Origin: Saussurea involucrata
Lineage: Eukaryota > Streptophyta > Magnoliopsida > Asterales > Asteraceae
Assembly (NCBI GenBank): GCA_033807775.1
Contig: CM066314.1
Location: forward strand, 93,660,929-93,724,928
Direction: 5' to 3'
Length of the DNA stretch: 64,000 nucleotides
Shown here: piece by piece, positions 1 through 10,904 of the stretch
Layout of the letters: the number at the start of each line of letters is the position of its first letter
Position numbering within the stretch: the stretch's first letter is position 1
Made by a program: the position numbers and the translations under genes
Notes under the pieces: generated by a model
Told to the model about the DNA's origin: nothing
The model's input: the letters and a program-made list of their open reading frames with translations, nothing else
Database searches by the model: none

Positions 1-112
1 TTTGAAGATTGCCAAAGCTTCAAAGTTTAAAGCGGTCAAAGTTAAAGTTTAGAAGATCAATAGCTGAAGACTGCTGCTATATTTTTTAAATCTTGAATCC
101 AAAGGGGGAGAA

Positions 113-429
113 TGTTAGAGCATTATATTGTATTCAAGATTTATTGTAAAGTCTTGTAATAGTCAAACATTGTAAAGTCAAAGTAAAAGTCAAAGTCAAA
201 GTAGCTTTAGTGAAAGTCAATGTAATTAGCTTTATTGTGTTGTAATTAGGAAGTATAAATAGCTTTAGCTTAGTTGTTAAGCAAGGTTAATGATCTTAAT
301 TGTAATATCTAGTGAGAGTTTCTAGAGAGAGAATCTAGAGAGAGAAAGTCTATCATTCTTATGTAATACTCTAGATTTCTCAAAATCAATGGATGATTTG
401 TTGTTTACCTAATAGATCTGGTGTTAACA
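113..429 (+). repeat. 3' LTR of element L
   Basis: Starts TGTTAG directly after the polypurine tract. The best end is ...GTTAACA at 429, giving TG...CA termini and 317 bp. The 3' boundary is inferred from the terminal dinucleotide only. A TATA box (TATAAATA, 254-261) and a short GAGAGA-rich stretch (302-352) lie in the expected promoter and leader part. Confidence 0.6.
254..261 (+). promoter_or_regulatory. TATA box in LTR of element L
   Basis: TATAAATA, about 140 bp into the LTR. It matches the position of TATAAATA in the LTRs of elements C, D and B. Confidence 0.5.
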
Positions 430-640
430 ATCAGTTTAGAACCCGAGCGTAAAAGATATTTGACTTCTGAATACAACATTTCAGAACTCGCTCTTCAAAG
501 TTGATGACTTCTAAACATATAAGTTTTGGACTCGTACTTCAAAGCGATTTTGACTTCTGATCATATCATATCAGGACTCGTTCTTCAACGACTATGACTT
601 CTGAATTTACTTCAATCCTGGTAATTCAGAACTCGTTTTA
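430..640 (+). repeat. Degenerate tandem array, ~55-bp units
   Basis: About four to five diverged units of the pattern GACTTCTGA - (AT-rich) - CAGAACTCG - TTCTTCAA. The same theme occurs inverted in element C at 18120-18345, also upstream of the polypurine tract relative to element orientation. Confidence 0.6.
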
Positions 641-917
641 ATGATAAAGGATATTTTGATCCAAGTCTTGTTAATTGTGCAGATTTTGTCCACATAAAGA
701 TCTTTTGTACATGTAAAGGGGGAGCTTATAAATCTTTTAAATCATTGTATCATGATTTGAGGGGGAGCTCAAACATTTCTGAATGTAAGTATCTTCTGAT
801 CTTAATCTTTGATTGTCTGAAAGAAGAACGACTTTCAAGCATGAAAAACGTTTTCTTAAATGTTCAAACCATTTCCCTAATTCAAACAGAGTTTATAATT
901 TTAGAAGTTTAAATGTT

Positions 918-921
<4 letters not shown>

Positions 922-955
<34 letters not shown>
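922..955. repeat. (TA)n microsatellite
   Basis: About 17 uninterrupted TA dinucleotides within element J. Confidence 0.9.
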
Positions 956-958
<3 letters not shown>

Positions 959-1817
959 GGATTACCGTGACATCATTTTTGACTGTGTGTTTCCAAAGAT
1001 TAACACTTGTGTATTATCTTTTCTATACTTTCAAGTATTCATACACACCGGTTCAGCTTCTTATTGACTTTGTTAATACCATGTCTCCAAACAAAACAAT
1101 TTTTTCGATGGTAATACTCCCGTTTGTATTTCAAATTTTGTGGAGCAACATACATTCATTCAGCGTGAGAACTTAAACGTTTCATTCAAAGATTGTTTAT
1201 ATTTGTTCATATAAACAAATTTCAATTCTTTGATACCCTATCCTTTTATGATTTTCATTCATAATATTAGATCTGATTGATACATTGTCAGATTCTCAAA
1301 CAAGTACTTCGAATTCATTTCATTCATTCTTTATCCTTGTTTTGAGAAATCTTCAAAGCTCAAATGCTCAAATACTGAGGAGCATACATTCTGATGGCAA
1401 TGTTACTCAAATGCTGATATTCATATTTGTTCAAACTAAACTGTTGAACACCACAAAATTTTTAGGACAAAATTTCATGGGAATCTGTGTGAGATTTTAT
1501 TAAACTTCTATGGATCCACGTTAACCAGTGTTTCCTACCCAAGAAGTTATCCTTGAGTGACTGAGGGGTGAGGGGTCGAAATCAAAGAGTGTGGCAGATA
1601 ACTCATCCGGTTGAGTAATCTCATTGTGCTGAGGTAAAATGTAAATGAGAGTTTGGGTAGAAGTGAGCGGATTAAAAACAGAAAGAGGGTGTGAGAACAG
1701 AGTTAAAAGAATAAGAGAACTCTGCCGCAACCATTTTCTGAGCTGGGAAGCCACATTACTGATTGGTTCACATTCTTTGGTGTCTATCATTGAAACAGGC
1801 AGTTAGCCCATGCCAAC

Positions 1818-2644
1818 TGTTAGCTTCAATCTTCCTAATCATAGAAGTATTTAGAAGTAGTGAAAAATAGGCTAAGTGAAGAAAGCCTCTTACAGAGTTT
1901 ACCGAGAGATCAAGGTCAAGAAGCTACAGAAGCTAAAGAGGCGCCCTAGAGAAGCTCTGTCATACGCGCAAAGAAGACCAAAGACTCGGAATCCGGTGAA
2001 GACTGCTCTTCTAAGGACCAAACCGCAGAACCTCTGTGGCACTTTACAGAGCCTCTGCGGTCTTCAACAAAGACTTCAAAGATATTTATAATATCTTCCT
2101 ACTGTTACAGGACCTGTTCATCAACTTGCATGGCAACGTACCCTGTCCAACTGCAACGTGTCAAACTCTGGTTGGATTCAATATGGCTTAGTACATAATA
2201 GACGTCTGCTGCATTAAATGCAATACAGCACGTCCAACTGTTCATGCCGTCCTTTGTGAATAGTAGCATATGCTTTATGGTCCCCTTAGAGTAGTATATA
2301 AGGAAGACTCATGTTGAGTTCTTCCTATCTATCTATCCATCGATCGATCAATCGAACAATCGAAACAAGAATTCAAGAGAGAAAAACATCACAAGAACAC
2401 ATAGCTTTAAACACTTTGAGAGTCATATCTGTTTTAAAAGCTTTGCTTACTCACTGTTCTTGAATCTGTTCTTAATATATATATTTAGTAAACTTTGAGA
2501 TATTATTTCTTGTTCACTGTTTATTTATATTATGTTCTAAATCTATCAATCATATCTGTTAGTTATTCAAATACGCTTCCGCATCAAACATAAATTTGAA
2601 CTAATAGATCTGACAATCTTGTATAAGCAAAAAGGGAACCAACA
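1818..2644 (+). repeat. 5' LTR of element A
   Basis: 827 bp, TGTTAGCTTC...GAACCAACA. Compared with the 3' LTR it has about 40 extra bases near 2464-2510 and lacks about 15 bases near 1895; the remainder is nearly identical. TATA box TATATAAG lies at 2295-2302. Confidence 0.95.
2295..2302 (+). promoter_or_regulatory. TATA box, 5' LTR of A
   Basis: TATATAAG preceded by GAGTAG; duplicated in the 3' LTR around 22017-22024. Likely core promoter for the genomic transcript. Confidence 0.65.
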
Positions 2645-2658
2645 ATTGGTATCAGAGC
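2645..2658 (+). other. Primer binding site of A
   Basis: ATTGGTATCAGAGC immediately after the LTR, complementary to the 3' end of plant initiator tRNA-Met as in most plant Copia elements. Confidence 0.9.
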
Positions 2659-2850
2659 GAAGCTTGATTATCAATATCAAGTGATCCTCGTTTTTACAAG
2701 ATTAGTGATAGAAATCATTTTTTTCCTATTCCTCATCTCTAGGTTAAAACTCCATTAAAGTGTACTCTGGGAACTGTTCAAACCCAGAAAACTTTCCAGA
2801 TCTTCAGACTCATACTCTTTTAATCATACTATCTTTTCAGAACCTTAAAA

Positions 2851-5800
2851 ATGACAAATACAAATAACTTCTTTACTGCTGGTTCACTCACCAAGCCTCC
2901 TACTCTCCTACGAGATGAGTATCCTCAATGGAAGATAAGAATGGTTCATTTCTTTGAGGGTACTGAAAAAAATCTAGTACAATATCTTTACAACCTTCCT
3001 CCTGTTCCCATGATGGCAGTACCACGAGTACCAGCTACTGCTGAATCTCCAGAAATCCCTGAACATCAAAAACCAAAACCAAAAGAAGAATGGTCAAATG
3101 AAGATAAGGCAGAAGATGAAGTTGCACATAAAACAAAAAGAATCCTGATAATGGCTATCCCCAACGAGCTTTTTCAATCCTTAGATGCATGCGAAACTGC
3201 GCACGATCTTTGGAAAGAATTAGAAAGACAGTTGGAAGGGGGTGCTAAAACACAGAAGAACTGAAGGGCACAGTACATAAATGAATATCATGCATTCAGA
3301 GCCTCTGCAACAGAATCTCTGCAAACAACGTACGATAGGTTCAACTCTCTCATAAACAAATGTAGAAAGTCTGGCATTCACAGAACCTCGGAAGAAAATA
3401 ACGTCATGTTTCTAAAGAGTCTGAATGATGAGTGGCTTCAACTGTCTATGTCTTTACAAACAAACCAAGATCTAGACTCATGGACACTCTCTGATCTCTA
3501 TGGAACACTAGCTGCACAAGAGCCTCAAATAGCACAGGCTAAAACAATAGCCATTGCACCATACGCATTGTTTAGTAAATCAACAGAGGCTACAGAGAGA
3601 CCAAGAAATGAGAGAGCAACAGAGGAGAAGAAGAAGGAGAAGAAGAAGATAGTGATGGTTGATAGCGAAGAAGACGAGCTGATAGAGGAAGAAATAACTC
3701 TTGCGTCATTAGCTAAATCATTGGCTCTATTGACAAGAGAGTTCAGAGGTAACCAAAGAAATTTTGGAAATGACAGATATAGCAGAGACAACCAGAGAGA
3801 TAGAAGAGATGATGAAAGAAGAGAAGAATCAAGTGACCGACAGAGGTCAGACTACAGAAGTGACCGACAGAGGTCGAGCGACAGAAACTACAGAGGAAAT
3901 GACCGACAGAGGTCAGATGACAAGGTAGGCCACACACGAGAATGCTACAAATGTGGTAAGCCTGGTCATTATGCAAACGAATGCCGAACAGAGAAAGGTG
4001 GAGACCAACAGAAGTCCGACGATCGAACTGGAAACACCTCCCAAGGTTGCTTCAACTGCGGCAAGCCAGGCCATTTCGCAAAAGATTGCAGAAGTAGACA
4101 AAATCGCCCACAGAAGGACTCAGCTTTTTACAAAAAGAAGGCTGAATATTATGCACAAAAATCCCTAATGGCGAACAAAGGGCATTCTGAAGCAAATAAG
4201 GAGGACTTCGAGTCAGACTCTACCTCTGATGATGAATTCACCACCAATGCCCTGTTCTGTGGCATGGCAGAAGTCGACTCGGGCACTGACAATGAGGTAT
4301 CCATTTCAAACTCTACATCTTGTATTAAATATGTAAAAAATGATTCAGTTAGACTTAACATTGAACTGATTGAACTCAAAGAGATAAATGAAAGTATTCA
4401 GAAAAGACTCACCTTTAATGAGAGAGAAGTAAGGCTTCTCACTCAAGAAAAAGCCAAAAATTTTGAAGAAAAGGAAAGAGTAGAAAAATATTGGAGCAAA
4501 AATGTAGATCCTTTAAAAAGGCAAATTTCTGAATTAACCTCTGCTTTAAAAGTCAAAACTAAAGAGCTTTCACTTTCTAGGAGTGAAACAACTGACATAA
4601 GAGCTCTCAAAGAATACTTTCAAAAAGAGAGAGAGGTACTTTGGCAAGATCTACTCAGAAGAGAGGTTTTACTTAAAAACTATAAAGATGCACAGAAGGT
4701 GTATGAGAAAGTAAACTCACAAATAGGAAGACGAGGTATAGGGTATGATGATATTACTCTAGGTGTTGAAGGGAAAAGACTTAAACCTATGTCTTCTCTG
4801 TTTGTGGTAGGAAAAACAAATAAACCAATTTTTCCAAACTTACTCTCTGTAAGTAAAAGGGTTAAAATCTCTGAAGAATCTCACTTGAGGAAACATACGA
4901 AGATGATTAATGTGTGGTTTGAAAACACAGATTCATCATCTTCAACCTCTGTCAATAGAGGAATCAAACCAAAGAAATATCTGAAAACACAAGATCAGAT
5001 TAGTATCTTTAAGTTTGGTAAACCAGAGACTCAAACACAGGTCGCTTTTGTCTGTATGATAGATGTCAAAGAGAAATTATCTGCAAAAGCTCCTGAGTTT
5101 AAACCCATCTTTTCAGAAGAAAATCTTAAAAGATCAATTGAAAAAGAAATTTTGGAAGTTTTGAAATCAAATGTTTTAGAAAATCACTGTACATCTTCTA
5201 CAGATCAAATTCTCGCTGAAGAGATCTCATCTGAAACCTTTGCCATCTATGAAAGTTTTTCTACAGAGGAAGAAAACTCGTACGATACATGCTCATAAAA
5301 TCCAGCCTCTGTCGAAAGAAATGACTCAACCTCTGTATATGAGGACGATTCATCCTCTGACGACTAAGAGACTGATTCTAAATCAGGGATAATTCACTGT
5401 GACACAGAGGATGTTAAATTCTCCTCTGAGGTTCTTAACAGAACAATTTCTCCAAAAGAGAAAATCACAGAGATACCTATCTGTCCAGATTTTCTAAAAA
5501 TGTGTGTACAAGTCAAAACCTCTACAGAGCTTGATAATTTGAAAAAGGCCTCTGAAAATCCTAAAACCTCAAAATTTTCAAAACCTTTAAAGCCTGAAGC
5601 TAACAAATATCTTTCCTCTGTGACAGTGAAGACAGACGTTCACCACAGAAGAGACTCACAGAAGGCAGGACCTAAACAAGATTTTTGCAAAAAACATTCT
5701 AGTATTCATAGATCTTCTTGTAATAGGAAATCTAATGTTAAGAACGAATGTAATGCCTCTGTGACTCAGTTCAATGAATTCAATGAAAAGTTCAAACAAA

Positions 5801-6099
5801 TCACGTCTCATATTAAATACTGTCATTGTTTTGATCTTATGTTCAAATTGAAAAATCACTTTTCAAATCCAGATTGCTTACTCTCCACTAAAATTCAAAC
5901 TCCAAAGTCAAAACCTAGAGAGATACAATCTGATCTTTCTACAAAAGATAAAATGTATTTCAAGAAGGCTAAGGCAAACTTGAAAAATTCTAACAATATT
6001 GGAACCATATGGATATGGGTACCTAAGTCTTTGTGGTTGTCTTACAGAAGCGGTATGTGCCAATTTGGTATCTTGACTCCGGATGCTCAAGGCACATGA
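2851..6099 (+). pseudogene. gag of element A (broken)
   Basis: Nucleocapsid/capsid precursor. The ATG at 2851 follows the leader. An N-terminal Copia-type Gag domain lies about 2900-3560, an Arg/Asp/Ser-rich DRQRSD repeat stretch about 3780-3930, and two CCHC zinc knuckles at 3943-3984 (CYKCGKPGHYANEC) and 4048-4089 (CFNCGKPGHFAKDC). A long charged, coiled-coil-prone tail follows, ending in the conserved WVPK block near 6015-6026. In-frame stops are TGA at 3262, TAA at 5296 and TAA at 5365; the frame then stays open to 6099. The related copy F reads CGA where A has TGA at 3262, so that stop is a C-to-T mutation. Not expected to give full-length protein. Confidence 0.9.
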
Positions 6100-9000
6100 C
6101 TGGCGACAGAAGTTTACTATCCACGTACAAAGAAACACACGATGGTGGATCTGTAACTTTTGGAGACAACAAGAAGGGACACATCAAAGGCTATGGAGTC
6201 ATACAGAAGGAAAACGTCTCTGTATACAAAGTTGCATATGTGAATGGCCTTAAACACAACCTACTCAGTGTAAGTCAACTCTGTGATACAGGATTTGATG
6301 TCTTGTTCAAAAGGACTTTCTGCTCTCTGCAAAGTGAAGACACAGGAATGGAACTTCTGCGAGCCAAAAAAAAAGGTGATCTGTATCTAATGAACTTTTG
6401 TTCAACAACCAAGGACAAAGTTTGCCTTGTAGCTTGCGAAAGTAAAGAAGCCTGGTTATGGCATAACACGTTCTGTCACTTGAACTTTCACACCTTGGAT
6501 AAATTGGTCAAACTTGATCTAGTTAAAGGTTTGCCTAATGTTAAATTTAATAAGGATCACTTGTGTTCTGCCTGTGAGATGGGAAAACACAAAAGAGCTT
6601 CCCACAGAGGCAAAACAGATGTGTCGTGCACTAGGCCTCTGTACATGCTTCATGTCGACCTCTGCGGTCCTATTGCCATACCGAGCCTAGGTGGCAAGAA
6701 ATATATACTTGTCTTAATTGATGAGTATTCGCGCTTCACATGGGTTGAATTTGTTCGAAAGAAATCGGATGTTCCAATCATCTTGATTAATCTAATGAAA
6801 AGAATCCAAGTTCTTTATGAATGCAGAATACAGAAGTTAAGAAGTGACAATGGCACAAAATTTAAAAACTCTGTCATTGAAACCTATCTTTCTACAGAAA
6901 GAATATCACAGAACTTCTCTGCCGCACGCACTCCACAGCAGAATGGCATAGTCAAAAGGAAGAATCGAACGCTCGTGGAGGCCGCAAGAACTATGCTATC
7001 AGCATACGGATTACCGATGAACTTTTGGGCAGAAGCAATTTCTACTGCTTGTTACACACAGAATCGGTCAACCATTGTGAAAAGACACATCAAGACTCCT
7101 TACGAACTGATCAACAAAAGGCGGCCAAACATCAAGTTTTTCCATGTGTTTGGATGTAAATGCTTTGTTTTAAACGACAGAGATTCAAGAGGAAAGTTTG
7201 AAGTAAAAGCTGACGAAGGAAAATTCATTGGATACTCTGCCACTTCCAAAGCCTACAGAGTATACCTTACAAGATCTCGCAAAATCGTAGAAAGTATCAA
7301 TGTTTCTTTTGATGATTCTTCCCAAATGACTTCTGAGCAAATCCGTTCAGAACTCGAACTTAAAAGAGAAACCTCTGGCATCTCGCAAACGAAAGAGGAC
7401 TTGAATCTTCTATTTTAGAGATGTTCCACGATGACATTGATCCTTCTGTTGGAACCATCAGAGTTTCTGAAGAACCATCCTCTGTTGGACAAAATCCTAC
7501 AGGTATGACTCTAACTGGTCCAAATAATGCTTCATCTTCTTCTATAAATTCTACAGATGCAAATGCCGAAGAAGAAAATGCAGAAGATGAAACATCAAGA
7601 AAAACGACCACAGAAGCTGCTGAAAAACAAACTCCACAATCTACAGAAGAACCAATTACAGAGGTAATTGAGGACCAAGACTATACGTCCTCAGAGGAAC
7701 AAACTCCACCACCACTCATACCAATCATTCCACAAATGGTAGAATCTTCTACCAAGGTAAGAAGAACGACAGAGGCTATACAAGAAGAAGATCCACAAGA
7801 AGCTTCTGAAGAAAGGTTCGATGACATTGATGACCATCTTCCTCGCACCACTCAATGGACAAAAAGCCATCCTCCAAGCCAAATAATCGGAGAACCTTCT
7901 GACTCAGTAAAAACCAGGTCTGCCACTGCTAATTTTTGTTTCTTTACAAATTTTATTAGTGTGATAGAAGCAAAGAAAATTTCTGAAGCACTAGATGACC
8001 CAAACTGGGTAGACGCCATGCAAGAAGAACTTCTGCAGTTTGAGCGTAACAGAGTATGGACTTTAGTACCTCTGCCACGAGGGAAACAGGCCATTGGGAC
8101 TAAGTGGGTCTACAGAAATAAGAAGGATGAAGATGGAGTGGTCATCAGAAACAAAGCACGATTGGTGGCCAAGGGTTATAGACAAGAAGAAGGCATAGAT
8201 TACGATGAGACTTTTGCTCCTGTCTCACGGCTCGAATTAATAAGAATATTCTTAGCCTTCGCAGCCCACAGAGGTTTTAAAGTCTATCAGATGGACGTAA
8301 AATCAGCTTTTCTCAACGGTGAAATCCAAGAAGAGGTTTACGTAAATCAGCCACTAGGGTTTGAAAGCTCAAAGTTCCCAAGGCATGTGTACTACCTTGA
8401 AAAGGCTCTGTACGGACTGAAATAGGCTCCAAGAGCATGGTACGAACGACTTTCTACCTTTCTTCTAGTAAATGGCTACGACAGAGGTACAACAGATACT
8501 ACCTTATTATATAAACGTAAAAACAGTGAAATAATGCTTGTACAAATCTATGTGGACGACATAATTTTTGGGTCTTCTAACACAGAAGAGTGCAAAAGTT
8601 TTGAAAAACTCATGCAGAGTGAGTTTGAAATGAGTATGATGGGAGAACTAAAATTCTTCCTCGGACTCCAAGTCAAACAAACATCAGAGGGAATTTTTAT
8701 AAATCAGGCCAAATATGTCTCTGACATTCTTTTCAAGTATAGCCTCTCTGATACCTCTGCAATGAAAACTCCAATGGCCACTGGAAATAAGTTATCCTTA
8801 GATCCAGATGGCATCTCTGTAGAATCTACTCTCTACAGAGGCATGATTGGATCTCTGTTATACTTAACTGCAAGCAGACCTGACATAATGCATGCCACAT
8901 GTCTTTGTGCACGTTATCAAGCTAATCCAAAGAAATCACGCTATGATGCTGTGAAAAGAATCTTTAGATATCTAAAGGGGACCAAAAATCTTGGTCTCTG

Positions 9001-9493
9001 GTATCCACAGAACTCTGGTTTTAGTCTTAAAGCTTATACAGATTTAGACTATGGAGGATGCATGCTCGACAGAAAGAGTACCTCTGGGAGTTGTCAATTC
9101 CTAGGTGGTAAACTAGCCAGTTGGACCTCCAAAAAGCAAAATTGTGTCTCAACATCCACTGCAGAAGCTGAATACGTTGCTGCTGCTAGCTGTTGTTCTC
9201 AGGTTCTATGGATGAAGACTCAGCTAAAAGACTACGGCCACATCCTATTCAAAATACCTATCTTCTGTGATTCCAAGAGTGCCATTGCTATCTCTGCCAA
9301 TCCTGTGCAACACTCAAAAACCAAGCATATCGATATAAGGTACCATTTCTTGAAACATCATGTTGAATACGGTACAATCGAGACGCATTTCGTGCCCACA
9401 GAATACCAACTCGCGGACTTATTCACCAAAGCTTTAGACGAGAAAAGATTCAATTTCTTGGTGGGTAAGTTAGGAATGATCAATATGACGTAA
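6033..9493 (+). pseudogene. pol of element A (PR-IN-RT-RNase H, broken)
   Basis: Polyprotein for processing, integration and reverse transcription. Protease motif WYLDSGCSRHMTG lies at about residue 13, then a His/Cys zinc-binding integrase region ending CSACEMGK, then the integrase core: Asp in HVDLCGP, Asp in RSDNGT, and Lys instead of Glu in GIVKRKNRT (B has GVVERKNRT). The RT has YVDD at 8549-8560; RNase H follows to 9493. Pol is in a different frame from gag, and its frame opens just after TAA at 6024-6026. Breaks: frame change at 7416-7421 and TAG at 8423-8425, where B has Gln. It lacks an ATG, as does pol of B. Confidence 0.92.
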
Positions 9494-10904
9494 AAATCCT
9501 CTGTAAGTATAGCTTTATCTTCTGTAAATATGTATATATTTCTAATTATTTTTGCTTTAATTAATTTATTTCTGTATGTAAGTTCTCAATCTTAAATAGT
9601 TCTTAAAATCACAGAGCTTCTGTAAGTCTACTCAGAACCTCTTACAACCCTTACAGAACTTCTGGAAAATATGACCTATGTTCTATGCAAAACTTATCAT
9701 TCTTTGATCCAAGCATAGGTCAAGGGGGAGCAAAAGGAAAATTCATGATCTACAGAGGTGATTAGATCAAGGGGGAGCAAAAAGGGATCCTGAAATGATC
9801 TACAGAGGTAAAACTTTCAAGGGAAAGCCAAAGAAGAATGTCAATGAATCTATATCGACAGAAGTCAGACATCACTGCCGAGAAAAGAAGAACCAAAAGG
9901 TATGTCTCTCGCACAAAAGGTTTTTGAAAACAGTTCTCTAGGACACAAATTGTCAAATATGTCCTAAATATACTGTGGATAACATTTCAAAAATCAAAAG
10001 ATCAAAAAGTTTCATAAAATTTGAGTTATGAGAAATTTAAGGTCATCGAGCTTCTGCTGAGGTCAACAGAAGCTCTGCCAGAAATATGCTCTAAGATCGC
10101 AACTTTAACCTTTATCGATCTTTTGGAATGTTATCTCGGAAACCAAACAGACTCACCATGACCTTCTCGAACAAAACTTTTTCCATAACATTTTTTTTTC
10201 GGACACCAACTTTCAAATATGTCCGAAAAATATCTCTTAAAACAGATCAAAAATTGGATGATCAGAAAAGTTAATAGAATTTTCGTTATGAGATTTTTCC
10301 CTCATAGAGCTTCTGCTGGCCTTCCCAGAGCTTCTGCAAGTTCCAACAGAGCCACAAAACCTCTGCGAGTAAAAACTCTTAACTAAAAATCCTATTTGAT
10401 CCTCTCCAATGCCTTTACAAAACGTTTTGGTTAAAAAGGAACCCCACAGAAGTCATGATAACAATGAGATATATGAGAAAGGGATACACAGCAAAGATTT
10501 TCAAAATCACAGAACTTCTGTAAACTACAGAAGTTCTGTCAATCTGTTACTTGGGCATTTCTGTAGTAATAACGGTTACTTTTACTGAGAGTGAATTACA
10601 TGTGGCTAAGAATAACCCCACGCGCCTAGCATTAATGGGTCGCGCACGACGTCCTGTCATCCTCTGACATGGCCTACGTGTCCCATTTTCATTGGGCGTA
10701 CATGGAACGTTTTCTGTGGAAAGTTGAACCCGCCGTTCTAACTTGAGTTCGGATTCCAAATTTTAATCCATTACCATATATTTTACTCTTTCAAATTCTA
10801 CCGTTTTACCCTCATATAAAAACCAAGCTTACCCTCTCATAAACTTTTTACAAACTCTCATTCTTCTCCGGCGAAACCTGCAAATTTCTTATTCTCAGTA
10901 CCAA
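9494..10904 (+). other. Spacer between pol and third ORF of A
   Basis: No coding frame. Two polypurine-like boxes CAAGGGGGAGCA lie near 9720 and 9768. A diverged direct repeat (about 9940-10070 and 10200-10320) shares FAMILY-type text such as CAAATATGTCC and GAGCTTCTGCTG. The last 350 bp look like a promoter: ACGTGTCC near 10675, reverse CCAAT (ATTGG) near 10692 and TATAAAA at 10815, 90 bp before the ATG. Confidence 0.6.
10815..10821 (+). promoter_or_regulatory. Putative internal promoter TATA box for third ORF of A
   Basis: TATAAAA in the context CATATAAAAACC, 90 bp upstream of the ORF3 ATG at 10905, with an ACGTG element and a reverse CCAAT box upstream. Element B has a comparably placed TATA-like box, which supports function. 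Inferred from sequence only. Confidence 0.5.

Larger units (their letters stand above)
1..429 (+). mobile_element. Element L: 3' end of a Sirevirus-type LTR retrotransposon
   Basis: Only the 3' end lies in the window. A non-coding tail runs to a polypurine tract (101-112, AAAGGGGGAGAA), which abuts an LTR starting TGTTAGAGC at 113. The tail and the first ~40 bases of the LTR closely match the corresponding 3' end of element C (reverse complement of 16236-16380), so L belongs to the same family, on the plus strand. No 5' part or target duplication can be checked because the left side is outside the window. Confidence 0.75.
430..1812 (+). mobile_element. Element J, left part: non-coding 3' region of a Sirevirus-like element
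   Basis: Host sequence into which A inserted; it resumes at 22322. No convincing gene is present. It holds a degenerate tandem array (430-640), two polypurine-like boxes (715-724 and 759-767, both with GGGGGAG) and a TA microsatellite (922-955). An 89-codon minus-strand open frame (1521-1790) has no recognisable homology. The array resembles one in element C, so J is probably a C-type relative on the plus strand. Assignment is moderate. Confidence 0.5.

Noticed and set aside
813..1176. Two overlapping plus-strand frames around the TA microsatellite
   Set aside because: They run through the TA repeat, overlap in different frames and show no domain; non-coding J sequence is more likely.
1521..1790. 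89-codon minus-strand frame in J
   Set aside because: No recognisable homology or promoter. Left unannotated as a gene, although I cannot exclude a short remnant.
2645..2658. tRNA-like TGGTATCAGAGC sites (also near 54354, 59632, 62562, 21143)
   Set aside because: They adjoin LTRs and are primer sites complementary to tRNA-Met, not tRNA genes.
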